Assembly (NCBI GenBank): GCA_041395525.1 | Contig: JAWLAH010000002.1 | Location: 255,665 to 319,664, forward strand | From: CADEED01 sp020442965 | GTDB taxonomy: Bacteria > Pseudomonadota > Gammaproteobacteria > Steroidobacterales > Steroidobacteraceae | DNA length: 64,000 bases | Direction of reading: 5' to 3' | Shown: positions 17,035 to 25,079 of the stretch, in pieces | Numbering within the stretch: position 1 is the stretch's first letter | How the letters are laid out: each line of letters starts with the position of its first letter | The notes under the pieces: generated by a model | What the model saw: only the letters and a program-made list of their open reading frames with translations | What the model was told of the DNA's origin: nothing | The model's database searches: none | Program-made: the position numbers and the translations under genes

Positions 17035-18357
17035 ATGCCATTGGGCGTCAGAGCCGCGTTATACGTTGCGTTGCGCGTTTTGGCTGCCGCAGCGGTCGGT
17101 GTGCTGCTGGGGCTCGTCTTTGGGCGCGTCTGGATCGGGGTTGCCGCTGCGCTCGCGGCCTATCTTGCCTGGCAATTGTGGTTGTTAGTTCGACTGGATG
17201 CCTGGTTGCGCAATCGACGGACCGCCGACCCGCCGGATGTCGCGAGTGGTTTGTGGGGCGACGTGATCACGCAAGTGGTCCGGCTGCATCGGCGCAAGCG
17301 ATTTCACAAGGATCGGGTCATGCGGGTACTGCGCGAATTGCGCCGCTCGACGGCCGCGATGCCCGACGGCGTCGTCATTCTGAATGGCGAGAATGAGATC
17401 GTGTGGTTCAACGAGAAGGCGAGCGAATACCTCGATCTCACCCGCAAGGTCGATTACGGCCTGCGCATCGACAATCTGGTCCGCATGCCGGAGTTCACCC
17501 GCTACCTGCAGTCCGGGCAATACACGTTGCCTGCGATCATACGCGTGGATCCGGGTGACGATCGCTATCTCGCCTTTCAGCTGGTTAGCTACGGCGAGGG
17601 TCAGCGGCTGTTGATGGTGCGCGACGTGTCCCGCCGGGTCAGCCTCGAGATCATGCGCAAGGATTTCATCGCGAATGCCTCGCACGAACTGCGCTCCCCC
17701 TTGACCGTCATCTCCGGCTACCTCGAGACGCTCGCGAGTGAATCGGGGTTACCGCCGGATCTCGCGGAGCCGCTCGCGGAGATGCGCCGTCAGTCCGCAC
17801 GCATGACCGGAATCATCGAGGACCTGCTGGTGCTGTCGCGGCTCGAGTCAGCCGACGGGCAAGTGGAGGGTGAGCCAGTGGATGTCGGCGCAATGCTTGC
17901 GACGTTGCGCAAGGACATACTGGCCCGCCCGCTGCATCCTGCGAAGGTCGAGCTGCGGGTCGACTCGCAAGCGCAGCTACTGGGCAATGAGACGATGCTG
18001 CACTCGGCCTTCATGAATTTGGTCGAGAACGCGGCCAAGTACACACCTGCATCGGGCAGCATCGGGCTGCGGTGGTGGACCGATGCTCGGGGTGGTCATT
18101 TTGCCGTGAGCGACACCGGACCCGGTATTGCCGCCGAACACATTCCACGATTGACCGAAAGATTCTACCGCGTGGACATTGGCCGATCGCGCGCAACAGG
18201 CGGGTCGGGCCTGGGCCTGGCGATCGTCAAGCACGCATTGCAGCGTCATGGCGCGGAGCTCGAAATACGTAGCGAGGAGGGCAGGGGCAGCACGTTCACC
18301 TGCCACTTCCCGGCCACCCGGGTCGCGCAGCCCGTGACGCGTGCCGCATCGGGTTAG
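17035..18357 (+). CDS. phoR: Phosphate regulon sensor histidine kinase PhoR
   Basis: A 440-residue inner-membrane kinase. Residues about 8-55 hold two hydrophobic segments with almost no periplasmic loop, as in enteric PhoR, which senses phosphate through the Pst complex and PhoU and not through a periplasmic domain. Then a PAS-like domain (PDGVVILNGENEIVWFNEKA), the H-box FIANASHELRSPLTVISGYL with the phosphorylated His, and an ATPase domain (LVENAAKYTP, VSDTGPGIA, GGSGLGLAIVKHAL). It follows phoB in the same operon. Confidence 0.94.
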   Translation: MPLGVRAALYVALRVLAAAAVGVLLGLVFGRVWIGVAAALAAYLAWQLWLLVRLDAWLRNRRTADPPDVASGLWGDVITQVVRLHRRKRFHKDRVMRVLRELRRSTAAMPDGVVILNGENEIVWFNEKASEYLDLTRKVDYGLRIDNLVRMPEFTRYLQSGQYTLPAIIRVDPGDDRYLAFQLVSYGEGQRLLMVRDVSRRVSLEIMRKDFIANASHELRSPLTVISGYLETLASESGLPPDLAEPLAEMRRQSARMTGIIEDLLVLSRLESADGQVEGEPVDVGAMLATLRKDILARPLHPAKVELRVDSQAQLLGNETMLHSAFMNLVENAAKYTPASGSIGLRWWTDARGGHFAVSDTGPGIAAEHIPRLTERFYRVDIGRSRATGGSGLGLAIVKHALQRHGAELEIRSEEGRGSTFTCHFPATRVAQPVTRAASG

Positions 18358-18420
18358 TGGCCAGCGCCGTGATCATGGTGGCCGCGTATCATCCACTAGT
18401 TATTAGTTGCGGCAACCGTG

Positions 18421-18426
18421 TATAAC
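18421..18426 (+). promoter_or_regulatory. Putative -10 box for phoU
   Basis: TATAAC at 18421-18426 lies 40 bases before the chosen phoU ATG in the 108-base gap after phoR. No strong -35 or Pho box is seen, so phoU may be partly read through from phoBR. Confidence 0.3.
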
Positions 18427-18465
18427 GGGTCCTGAGGTATCGTTTGAACCATGGAGATAGCGCAC

Positions 18466-19194
18466 ATGGAAACCGCCGATCTGTCGCACCATATTTCGCG
18501 CCGCTTTAATGCGGACCTCGAGCGCGTGCGCAGCAAGGTCATGGCGATGGGCGGTCTCGTCGAAGAGCAACTGGCCAAGGCCGTGGCCGCTCTGATCGAT
18601 GGCGACAGCAATCTGGGAGTCGCTGTCGCGCGCGATGATTACAAGGTCAACGACATGGAGGTTTCGATCGACGAGGAATGTCAGCGCATTCTCGCCACGC
18701 GCGCTCCGACAGCCGGCGATCTGCGAGTCATCGTCGCGATCATCAAGACAATCACGGACCTCGAGCGTATCGGTGATGAGGCTGAGAAGATCGGCTATAT
18801 CGGCTCGCGGTTAGCCAGCATGGAACGGCCGGCCGATCGGTATCGCGAGATCAAGCATCTCGGCCGTATCGTTGGCGAGATGTTGCACGAGGCACTCGAT
18901 ACCTTCGCACGCATGGATGCGGAGGCCGCCATTCAGGTCGCGCACAAAGACCGGATAGTCGACGAGGAATACGAGGCAATCCAGCGACAGGGCATCACCT
19001 TCATGATGGAGGATCCGCGCAACATCAGCCGCGCCCTGGACGTGATGTGGGTCGTGCGCGCGCTGGAGCGTATCGGCGATCATGCGAAGAACATTTGTGA
19101 GTACGTCATCTACGTCGTGCACGGCAAAGACGTCCGCCATACGCGACTCGAAGACGTCGAACGCGAGCTCCGCGATCGCGGCGACAATCGCTGA
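18466..19194 (+). CDS. phoU: Phosphate signalling complex protein PhoU
   Basis: A 242-residue cytoplasmic all-helical protein made of two PhoU repeats; it links Pst transport activity to PhoR and restrains the regulon when phosphate is plentiful. Conserved acidic metal-binding segments are visible in each half (ITDLERIGDEAEKI and VRALERIGDHAKNICEYV). The ATG at 18466 follows GGAG at correct spacing; another ATG at 18451 would add five residues. It lies next to phoR and not at the end of the pst operon, where it is found in E. coli. Confidence 0.94.
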   Translation: METADLSHHISRRFNADLERVRSKVMAMGGLVEEQLAKAVAALIDGDSNLGVAVARDDYKVNDMEVSIDEECQRILATRAPTAGDLRVIVAIIKTITDLERIGDEAEKIGYIGSRLASMERPADRYREIKHLGRIVGEMLHEALDTFARMDAEAAIQVAHKDRIVDEEYEAIQRQGITFMMEDPRNISRALDVMWVVRALERIGDHAKNICEYVIYVVHGKDVRHTRLEDVERELRDRGDNR

Positions 19195-19207
19195 CGCAGG
19201 ACATCGA

Positions 19208-19735
19208 GTGCCCAGGACTTCGCATGAGTTGTTGCGCGATCGACGTGCGCTGAATTTTCTGGCGGCGCTGTTCTGCGGCTTGCTGATGGGCTATGCACTG
19301 TACGCCCAGTATGGTCTGGGGCTCGAGCCCTGTCCGCTCTGCATGTTTCAACGGGTCGGCGTTTCGGCGCTGGGTATCGTGTTCTTGTTGGCCGCGCTGC
19401 ATCATCCGCGTGCATTCGGCGCGCGGCTCTACGGGCTGTTGATCGTATTGACGGCTGCGGCTGCGGCGTATGTCGCCGGTCGCCACGTCTGGGTTCAGGC
19501 GCAGCCGCCCGGCACTGTCGCAGCCTGCGGGGCACCGCTCGACATGATGCTCGACATGTTCCCGTTGCTCGAAGTGGTGCGCAAGGTGCTCAGCGGCGGC
19601 GGAGAGTGCGGCAAGATCGATTGGTCGCTGCTGGGCGTAACGATGCCGGGGTGGGTGCTGATCGCGGCCGTCTCGCTGGGGTTGTTTGGGCTCGTCAATA
19701 ACTTCCTGAACGCGGGAACCAACAGCCGACGTTAG
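19208..19735 (+). CDS. dsbB: Disulfide bond formation protein DsbB
   Basis: Inner-membrane quinone reductase of 175 residues that reoxidises periplasmic DsbA and passes electrons to ubiquinone. Four hydrophobic segments are seen, and both redox pairs: CPLC in LEPCPLCMFQR (first loop), and a second pair in the other periplasmic loop (AACGAP and GGGECGKI). GTG at 19208 is chosen: GCAGGAC precedes it and it yields the usual short N-terminus before the first helix. It is 13 bases after phoU and converges on dapE. Confidence 0.92.
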   Translation: MPRTSHELLRDRRALNFLAALFCGLLMGYALYAQYGLGLEPCPLCMFQRVGVSALGIVFLLAALHHPRAFGARLYGLLIVLTAAAAAYVAGRHVWVQAQPPGTVAACGAPLDMMLDMFPLLEVVRKVLSGGGECGKIDWSLLGVTMPGWVLIAAVSLGLFGLVNNFLNAGTNSRR

Positions 19736-19742
19736 TCGGCTG
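19723..19742. terminator. Hairpin between convergent dsbB and dapE
   Basis: CAGCCGAC (19723-19730) pairs with GTCGGCTG (19735-19742) around the loop GTTA. It includes the dsbB stop codon and ends three bases before the dapE stop. No T-tract follows, so a shared terminator role is plausible but unproven. Confidence 0.4.
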
Positions 19743-19745
19743 GCA

Positions 19746-20903
19746 TCAGCCGAGCAGATTCCGCAGCGTGCCGAGGTAAATGCGGTGCAGGCCATCCACA
19801 TCGGCGACGGCGACACACTCATTCACCTTGTGGATCGTGCGATTCACGACGCCGAGTTCGACTACTTGCGCACCGGTCGGTGCGATGAAGCGGCCATCCG
19901 AAGTGCCACCGCCGGTCGACAGTTTGGGGCGCGAGCCGGTTTCCGCTTCGATTGCTGCAACTACACCGGCCGACAGTGCGCCGGGCGGTGTGTAGAAAGG
20001 TTCGCCCGAGAGGTACCATTCAAGCGTATAGCGAACACCGTGTTTCTGTAGCGTGCCTTCGACGACGCTCTTCAACCGCTCGAGAGTCTGCACCGGTGAA
20101 TAGCGCAGGTTGAAGCGCGCTTTGAGCTCACCCGGAATCACATTGGGCGCGCCGGTGCCAGCGTTCAGGTTCGAGACCTGAAACGTGGTTGGCTGAAAAT
20201 ACTCGTTGCCTGCGTCCCATACCTGAGCTGTTAGCTCAGCGAGCGCCGGCGCGAGCGTGTGAACGGGATTCTCGGCATTTTGTGGATAGGCCACATGACC
20301 TTGCACACCGTGCACAGTCAGGCGGCCCGAGAGCGATCCCCGTCGACCGATCTTGATCGTGTCGCCGAGTGTCTGTTCGCTCGACGGTTCGCCCACGATG
20401 CACCAGTCGATGCGTTCGCCGCGCTGGACGAGCGTCTGCATGACACGCTTGGTGCCATCGACCGACGGACCTTCCTCGTCGCTGGTGATCAGAAACGCGA
20501 TGGTGCCTTTGTGATTGGGCGTGCTGCGTACAAATTCCTCGCAAGCAGTGACCATCGCAGCAAGGCCGCTTTTCATGTCCGCTGTGCCGCGTCCATAAAG
20601 CACGCCATCCCGAATCGTCGGCTTGAACGGGTCGCTGTGCCACTCCTCCAACGGTCCAGTCGGGACGACGTCAGTGTGGCCGGCGAAGCAGAGTACGGGT
20701 GAGCCGCTACCGCGCTTGGCCCAGAAATTGTCGACATTGCCGTAACGGAGGTTTTCGCACTGGAAGCCGACCGCACCGAGGCGCCGCATCATCAACTCCT
20801 GGCAGCCGAGGTCGGCAGGTGTCACGGACGGGCGTGCAATGAGGTCGAGCGTCAGCGCGAGTGTCGCAGACTCGCGTTCCCGGGAGATGTTCGTGTCAGG
20901 CAT
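19746..20903 (-). CDS. dapE: Succinyl-diaminopimelate desuccinylase
   Basis: A 385-residue M20-type dinuclear zinc enzyme removing succinate from N-succinyl-LL-diaminopimelate, the penultimate stage of the route to meso-diaminopimelate and lysine. Diagnostic motifs are CFAGHTDVVPTGP (metal His and catalytic Asp, about residues 72-84), YGRGTADMKSG (bridging Asp) and LITSDEEGPSVDGT (general-base Glu). Length equals E. coli DapE (375) closely. dapD and dapC, the preceding steps, lie 7 and 17 kb away in this window. Confidence 0.95.
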   Translation of the reverse strand: MPDTNISRERESATLALTLDLIARPSVTPADLGCQELMMRRLGAVGFQCENLRYGNVDNFWAKRGSGSPVLCFAGHTDVVPTGPLEEWHSDPFKPTIRDGVLYGRGTADMKSGLAAMVTACEEFVRSTPNHKGTIAFLITSDEEGPSVDGTKRVMQTLVQRGERIDWCIVGEPSSEQTLGDTIKIGRRGSLSGRLTVHGVQGHVAYPQNAENPVHTLAPALAELTAQVWDAGNEYFQPTTFQVSNLNAGTGAPNVIPGELKARFNLRYSPVQTLERLKSVVEGTLQKHGVRYTLEWYLSGEPFYTPPGALSAGVVAAIEAETGSRPKLSTGGGTSDGRFIAPTGAQVVELGVVNRTIHKVNECVAVADVDGLHRIYLGTLRNLLG

Positions 20904-20979
20904 GCGCGCGGTTTATACGGTACGACCTGCCGGACAGCAAGAACAAAAGCAAATCGGTCGTCCAGGGGCGATTGGAGCG

Positions 20980-20997
20980 CTGTAATGATCCTGTCAC
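20980..20997 (+). promoter_or_regulatory. Pho box upstream of the porin gene
   Basis: CTGTAAT-GATC-CTGTCAC: two 7-base direct repeats separated by 4 bases, matching the PhoB consensus CTGTCAT-N4-CTGTCAC with one mismatch in total. About 10 bases on lies a -10 like CATACAG (21006-21012). The porin GTG is 59 bases after the box. Confidence 0.75.
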
Positions 20998-21056
20998 GTC
21001 CTAGCCATACAGTTCGTCCGGCATCGCATCGACACAACGTTCGAGGTAATTCCCCC

Positions 21057-22442
21057 GTGATAAAACTGCGTACACATTCTGTGATCGCTGCGCTGGCGGT
21101 CTCGTTGAGTGCTTGGCACGCTGATCCGGCGAACGCGCAAAGCGCCACCGAGATAGCGACACTCAAGGCACAGCTCGTTGAATTGTTGCAACGGCTCACC
21201 GCGCTGGAGGAAAAGCAACAGGCGCAAGAGAAAGTCGCGAATGCGAGCGGCAACGCTGCCACCGGGGCGCAGGGTACGGCGGTCAAGACCGCCGACGTGC
21301 TAGCACAGGCGCGAGCAGCGATGTCATTTTCCGGCGATGTCCGTTATCGCAATGAGACGTTCCGCGTTGCAGACGTCGACAGTGACCGGACTCGCCAGCG
21401 CTTGCGCGCTCGCCTCGCGGCTAACTTCCAGGTGAATGACACGGTCAAGGGCACGATCGGACTTGCCACAGGTGGTTCAGACCCGCGCTCATCGAATCAA
21501 ACACTCACCGACAGCAGTTCGCGCAAGGATTTTGGGCTCGACTTAGCCTACGTCGAGTGGACGCCGAATGCCGCTTGGAAAGTGACGGGTGGCAAGAGCA
21601 AGTACGTCTGGTCACGCACGCCGAGTCTGTTCTACGACGGTGACATCAATCCAGAAGGGCTCGCGGTGAACTACGTGGCCGGCAATTTCTTCGCGGCCGG
21701 CTTTTATCACTGGCTAACCGAACGTGCGCTGTCGCCGAGCAACCCGAGCGCCGGCATCAGTGCTGATTCCAATCTGCTCGGCGGGCAGTTTGGCTGGCAG
21801 GGCGACGTTGGCACCGACGTACGATTGGCATTGGTGGGGACCTACCTCGATTTCGGTGCGGTTGAAGGCTACGATCCACTGTTTGGAGGTAGCTCATTCG
21901 GTAATACAACCACGACAAGTTCGACTGTGTGTCGCAAAACGATCGCCAGTTGTTTACTGAACGACTACAACATTGTTGAGTTGTCAGCCGATCTCACCAC
22001 CGCCGTGCGTGGACGCCGGCTACGCGCCTATGTCGATTTGGCGCAGAATACCGCGGCCGAGCGCAATCCCGTCGCGGGCAAGAAGCTAAATACCGCCTAT
22101 GCATTGGGATTTCAGTATGGTGGCACCTCGGCCATCGGCGACTGGGAGATCGGTGCGCTCTATCAGAGTATCGAAAAGGACGCGCTTTTCGGGCAGTTCA
22201 TCGACTCGGATTTTGGAGGTGGCCTCACCGATGCGGATGGCTTCGTGTTGAAGGGTGGCTATGTGCTGGCGAGAAACTGGACGGTGAACGGCAGTCTGTT
22301 TCTGAACAACGTGAACAATGACGTACCTGGCAATGTGACGCTGCCGACACCCAAACCCTCAAATCCAAACGCCACGGTTGTCCGCGACGTGAGCAATCGA
22401 GCCTATAAGAGCTTACAAGTAGACTTCAACTTTAAGTTCTAA
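21057..22442 (+). CDS. Phosphate-starvation-induced putative porin (Porin_5-like)
   Basis: An outer-membrane protein of 461 residues: signal peptide (IAALAVSLSAWHADPANAQ), a short coiled coil at about 33-60 (IATLKAQLVELLQRLTALEE) and then a 16-strand-type beta-barrel ending in Phe (VDFNFKF). It resembles the proteobacterial putative porin family (Porin_5) more than OprP/OprO; that assignment is from recall. The GTG at 21057 is chosen because it follows GAGGT and because the earlier ATG at 20985 lies inside the Pho box. Its position between PhoB site and pstS implies uptake of phosphate or phosphorylated solutes across the outer membrane. Confidence 0.82.
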   Translation: MIKLRTHSVIAALAVSLSAWHADPANAQSATEIATLKAQLVELLQRLTALEEKQQAQEKVANASGNAATGAQGTAVKTADVLAQARAAMSFSGDVRYRNETFRVADVDSDRTRQRLRARLAANFQVNDTVKGTIGLATGGSDPRSSNQTLTDSSSRKDFGLDLAYVEWTPNAAWKVTGGKSKYVWSRTPSLFYDGDINPEGLAVNYVAGNFFAAGFYHWLTERALSPSNPSAGISADSNLLGGQFGWQGDVGTDVRLALVGTYLDFGAVEGYDPLFGGSSFGNTTTTSSTVCRKTIASCLLNDYNIVELSADLTTAVRGRRLRAYVDLAQNTAAERNPVAGKKLNTAYALGFQYGGTSAIGDWEIGALYQSIEKDALFGQFIDSDFGGGLTDADGFVLKGGYVLARNWTVNGSLFLNNVNNDVPGNVTLPTPKPSNPNATVVRDVSNRAYKSLQVDFNFKF

Positions 22443-22505
22443 ATGAATGAAATATATGAATAAAATTGTCATACACGCAGCGGATAACGGTCGTCTCGGG
22501 CACGG

Positions 22506-22523
22506 TTGTCACGGCACTGTCAC
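22506..22523 (+). promoter_or_regulatory. Pho box of the pst operon
   Basis: TTGTCAC-GGCA-CTGTCAC, two PhoB half sites with a 4-base spacer, 63 bases before the pstS ATG; the second half is perfect. A possible -10 (GGTAAA or TAAACC) follows about 10 bases later. An isolated half site TTGTCAT lies upstream at 22466-22472. Confidence 0.75.
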
Positions 22524-22586
22524 ATTGGGGCGGTAAACCATTGCCGGGCGCACTGAGCTACGATGAAACCAGGGGGAGCTATCTGA

Positions 22587-23663
22587 ATGACCATTGACCT
22601 GCGGGCTCTCCACTACGTTGCGCCGGCCATTCTCGGCCTTGTGCTCGCAGCAGCGGGTGTCAGCGCACAGGCGCAGGCATCGCGGGACTACGTGTCGGTC
22701 GTTGGATCGTCGACGGTTTATCCGTTTGCGACGGCTGTCGCGGAGAACTTTGGTCGTTCGCAACGCAAGTTCAAGACACCCAAAGTGGAGCAGACGGGTA
22801 CCGGCGGCGGCATCAAGCTTTTCTGCAGTGGTGTCGGTGTCAGCGATCCGGACATTGTCACGGCGTCACGCCGTATCAAACAAAGCGAACTCGATCACTG
22901 CGCCGCGAACGGAGTCAAGGATGTCGTCGAGATCAAGATTGGTTTCGACGGTATTGTGCTGGTCAACGCAAACGTGGCGCCTGTGTTCAAGATCACTCGA
23001 CGCGACCTGTTTCTGGCACTCGCCAAACTGGTGCCGGATCCGGCGGGCGGCCGCAAGTTAGTGCCGAACCCATATCAGACCTGGCGTGACATCGAGCCGA
23101 GTCTGCCGGCGGATCGAATCGAGGTGTTGGGCCCCCCGCCCACGTCTGGCACCCGCGATGCATTTGCCGAACTCGTGCTGGAGCCTGGGTGCGAGACATT
23201 TCGTGAACTCGCGGCGCGCAAGAAGACCGATGCAGGCGGATTCAGGGCCGTGTGCCATGCCATTCGTGAAGATGGCGCGTACGTCGAGGCCGGTGAAAAC
23301 GACAATCTGATCGTCCAGAAGCTGAACGTCAATCCGCGTGCGCTCGGCATATTCGGCTACAGCTTTCTGGAGCAGAATCTCGACAAGATTCACGGCTCCG
23401 TCATCGAAGGTGTCGTACCGACTTACGACAGCATTGCTGCTGGCAAATATCCCGGTGCACGTGCGTTGTATATCTATGTCAAGAAGGCGCATGCGAACGT
23501 GATACCCGGGCTGCGGCAGTACATTGCTGAATTCACGAGCAATCGGGCGCTCGGTGACGAAGGCTATCTGGCGGATAAAGGCTTGGTGTCTTTGCCGGCC
23601 GCGGAGCGCGCTCGTGTTCAGGCGGATGCACGTGCACTCACGCCTTTGCCCGCCAAGCTGTAG
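22587..23663 (+). CDS. pstS: Phosphate ABC transporter substrate-binding protein PstS
   Basis: A 358-residue periplasmic binding protein capturing orthophosphate for PstCAB. The signal peptide (LGLVLAAAGVSAQAQA) is followed by the phosphate-binding motifs GSSTVYPFA, QTGTGGGIKLF and PTSGTRDAF. The ATG follows a strong AGGGGGAG. The long spacing of binding motifs and segments such as ITRRDLFLALA resemble the PstS type of proteobacteria having extended PstC/PstA, and the partners here are indeed extended. Confidence 0.94.
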   Translation: MTIDLRALHYVAPAILGLVLAAAGVSAQAQASRDYVSVVGSSTVYPFATAVAENFGRSQRKFKTPKVEQTGTGGGIKLFCSGVGVSDPDIVTASRRIKQSELDHCAANGVKDVVEIKIGFDGIVLVNANVAPVFKITRRDLFLALAKLVPDPAGGRKLVPNPYQTWRDIEPSLPADRIEVLGPPPTSGTRDAFAELVLEPGCETFRELAARKKTDAGGFRAVCHAIREDGAYVEAGENDNLIVQKLNVNPRALGIFGYSFLEQNLDKIHGSVIEGVVPTYDSIAAGKYPGARALYIYVKKAHANVIPGLRQYIAEFTSNRALGDEGYLADKGLVSLPAAERARVQADARALTPLPAKL

Positions 23664-23690
23664 CTTGGATCAGTTGTCAGGTCTATCGAC

Positions 23691-25079
23691 ATGAAACCTC
23701 TCGCGCTGCTTGTGTCGCTGTTGGGTCTGTCGCTGGTGGCTTTCTGGATCGGCAAGAGCCGTTCGCTGGCGGCGGTCGGGGGCAAAGCGGGCATCCGCAG
23801 CTTGCATTCGCTCCCCGGGCACTACGGATTACTCACTGCGGCATGGTGCGCGTTGCCTGCCTTGGTTGTCATCGGCCTATGGCTCGCCTTTCAGGACAAC
23901 ATCCTCGTGCAGCTCGTGACGGCCCATTTGCCGGAGCCCCTGCGCTCGCTGCCCCCCGCCGAATTTTCGCTGGTGCTGAACGACGTGCGCAACGTCGTGG
24001 CCGGCAATGTCCCGGCGAGTTCTGTCGATCAGAGTTCTGCTGCGGCTGCGGCCGAGTACGTGCATTTGCAGTCGATCAGCCGCATCGCACTAACCGCTCT
24101 GGCGCTGGCGATCGGCGTACTGGCGATCATCTTTGCGCGCCGACGCATCGTGCCCGAACTGCGCGCTCGCAATCAAGTGGAGCGCGTAATGCTGTGGCTG
24201 TTGTTCGGCTGCTCGACGCTCGCCGTATTCACGACGATCGGGATCGTGGCCTCGGTACTATTCGAAGCGCTGCGATTTTTCTCGCAGGTGTCGCCGTGGG
24301 AGTTCCTGACCGGCACCATCTGGAGCCCACAAACGGCGATTCGTGCGGACCAAGTCGGTTCGTCCGGTACGTTTGGCGCGGTGCCACTCTTCGCAGGCAC
24401 GCTCTTGATCTCGGCGATCGCGATGGTAGTCGCCGTTCCAACCGGGCTGTTCTCGGCGGTGTATCTCGCCGAGTATGCGCATCCGAAATTCCGCTCCTGG
24501 ACCAAACCGCTGCTTGAGATCCTCGCGGGTGTGCCGACGGTGGTGTACGGCTTCTTCGCGGCGATTACGGTCGGACCGGCGCTGCGCGGTTGGGGCGAAA
24601 GCGTTGGTCTGACGGTGGCGTCCGAGAGCGCGCTCGCCGCCGGACTCGTGATGGGGATCATGATCATCCCATTCGTGTCGTCGCTGGCGGATGACATGAT
24701 CACAGCGGTGCCGCAGAGCTTGCGTGATGGCGCCTACGCGTTGGGCGCCACCAAGTCGGAGACCATCCGACAAGTCATTTTTCGGGCGGCATTGCCTGGC
24801 ATCGTTGGAGGTGTGTTGTTAGCGGTGTCGCGCGCCATTGGCGAAACCATGATCGTGGTGATGGCGGCTGGCCTGGCAGCGAACCTGACCGCCAATCCGC
24901 TCGAGGCTGTGACCACGGTGACGGTGCAGATCGTCACCTTGCTCGTGGGTGATCAGGAGTTCGACAGCCCGAAAACGCTCGCCGCATTTGCGCTCGGACT
25001 CGTGCTCTTCGTCGCGACGCTCGCACTCAATGTTCTGGCGCTGCATATCGTCAGGAAATACCGGGAACAATATGAGTGA
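23691..25079 (+). CDS. pstC: Phosphate ABC transporter permease PstC (N-terminally extended)
   Basis: Inner-membrane permease subunit of 462 residues. The C-terminal 280 residues form the usual six-helix BPD_transp_1 domain, with the EAA-type loop DGAYALGATKSETIRQVIFRA that contacts the ATPase. The first 170 residues are additional compared with E. coli PstC (319): three further hydrophobic segments and a soluble Ala/Ser-rich loop. Such an extension is known in many proteobacterial PstC proteins (a DUF3708-type region, from memory). The stop overlaps the pstA start (ATGAGTGA). Confidence 0.93.
   Translation: MKPLALLVSLLGLSLVAFWIGKSRSLAAVGGKAGIRSLHSLPGHYGLLTAAWCALPALVVIGLWLAFQDNILVQLVTAHLPEPLRSLPPAEFSLVLNDVRNVVAGNVPASSVDQSSAAAAAEYVHLQSISRIALTALALAIGVLAIIFARRRIVPELRARNQVERVMLWLLFGCSTLAVFTTIGIVASVLFEALRFFSQVSPWEFLTGTIWSPQTAIRADQVGSSGTFGAVPLFAGTLLISAIAMVVAVPTGLFSAVYLAEYAHPKFRSWTKPLLEILAGVPTVVYGFFAAITVGPALRGWGESVGLTVASESALAAGLVMGIMIIPFVSSLADDMITAVPQSLRDGAYALGATKSETIRQVIFRAALPGIVGGVLLAVSRAIGETMIVVMAAGLAANLTANPLEAVTTVTVQIVTLLVGDQEFDSPKTLAAFALGLVLFVATLALNVLALHIVRKYREQYE

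Noticed and set aside
20985..21056. ATG at 20985 as the porin start
   Set aside because: It lies within the Pho box, and the added residues spoil the signal peptide. GTG 21057 has a ribosome site.
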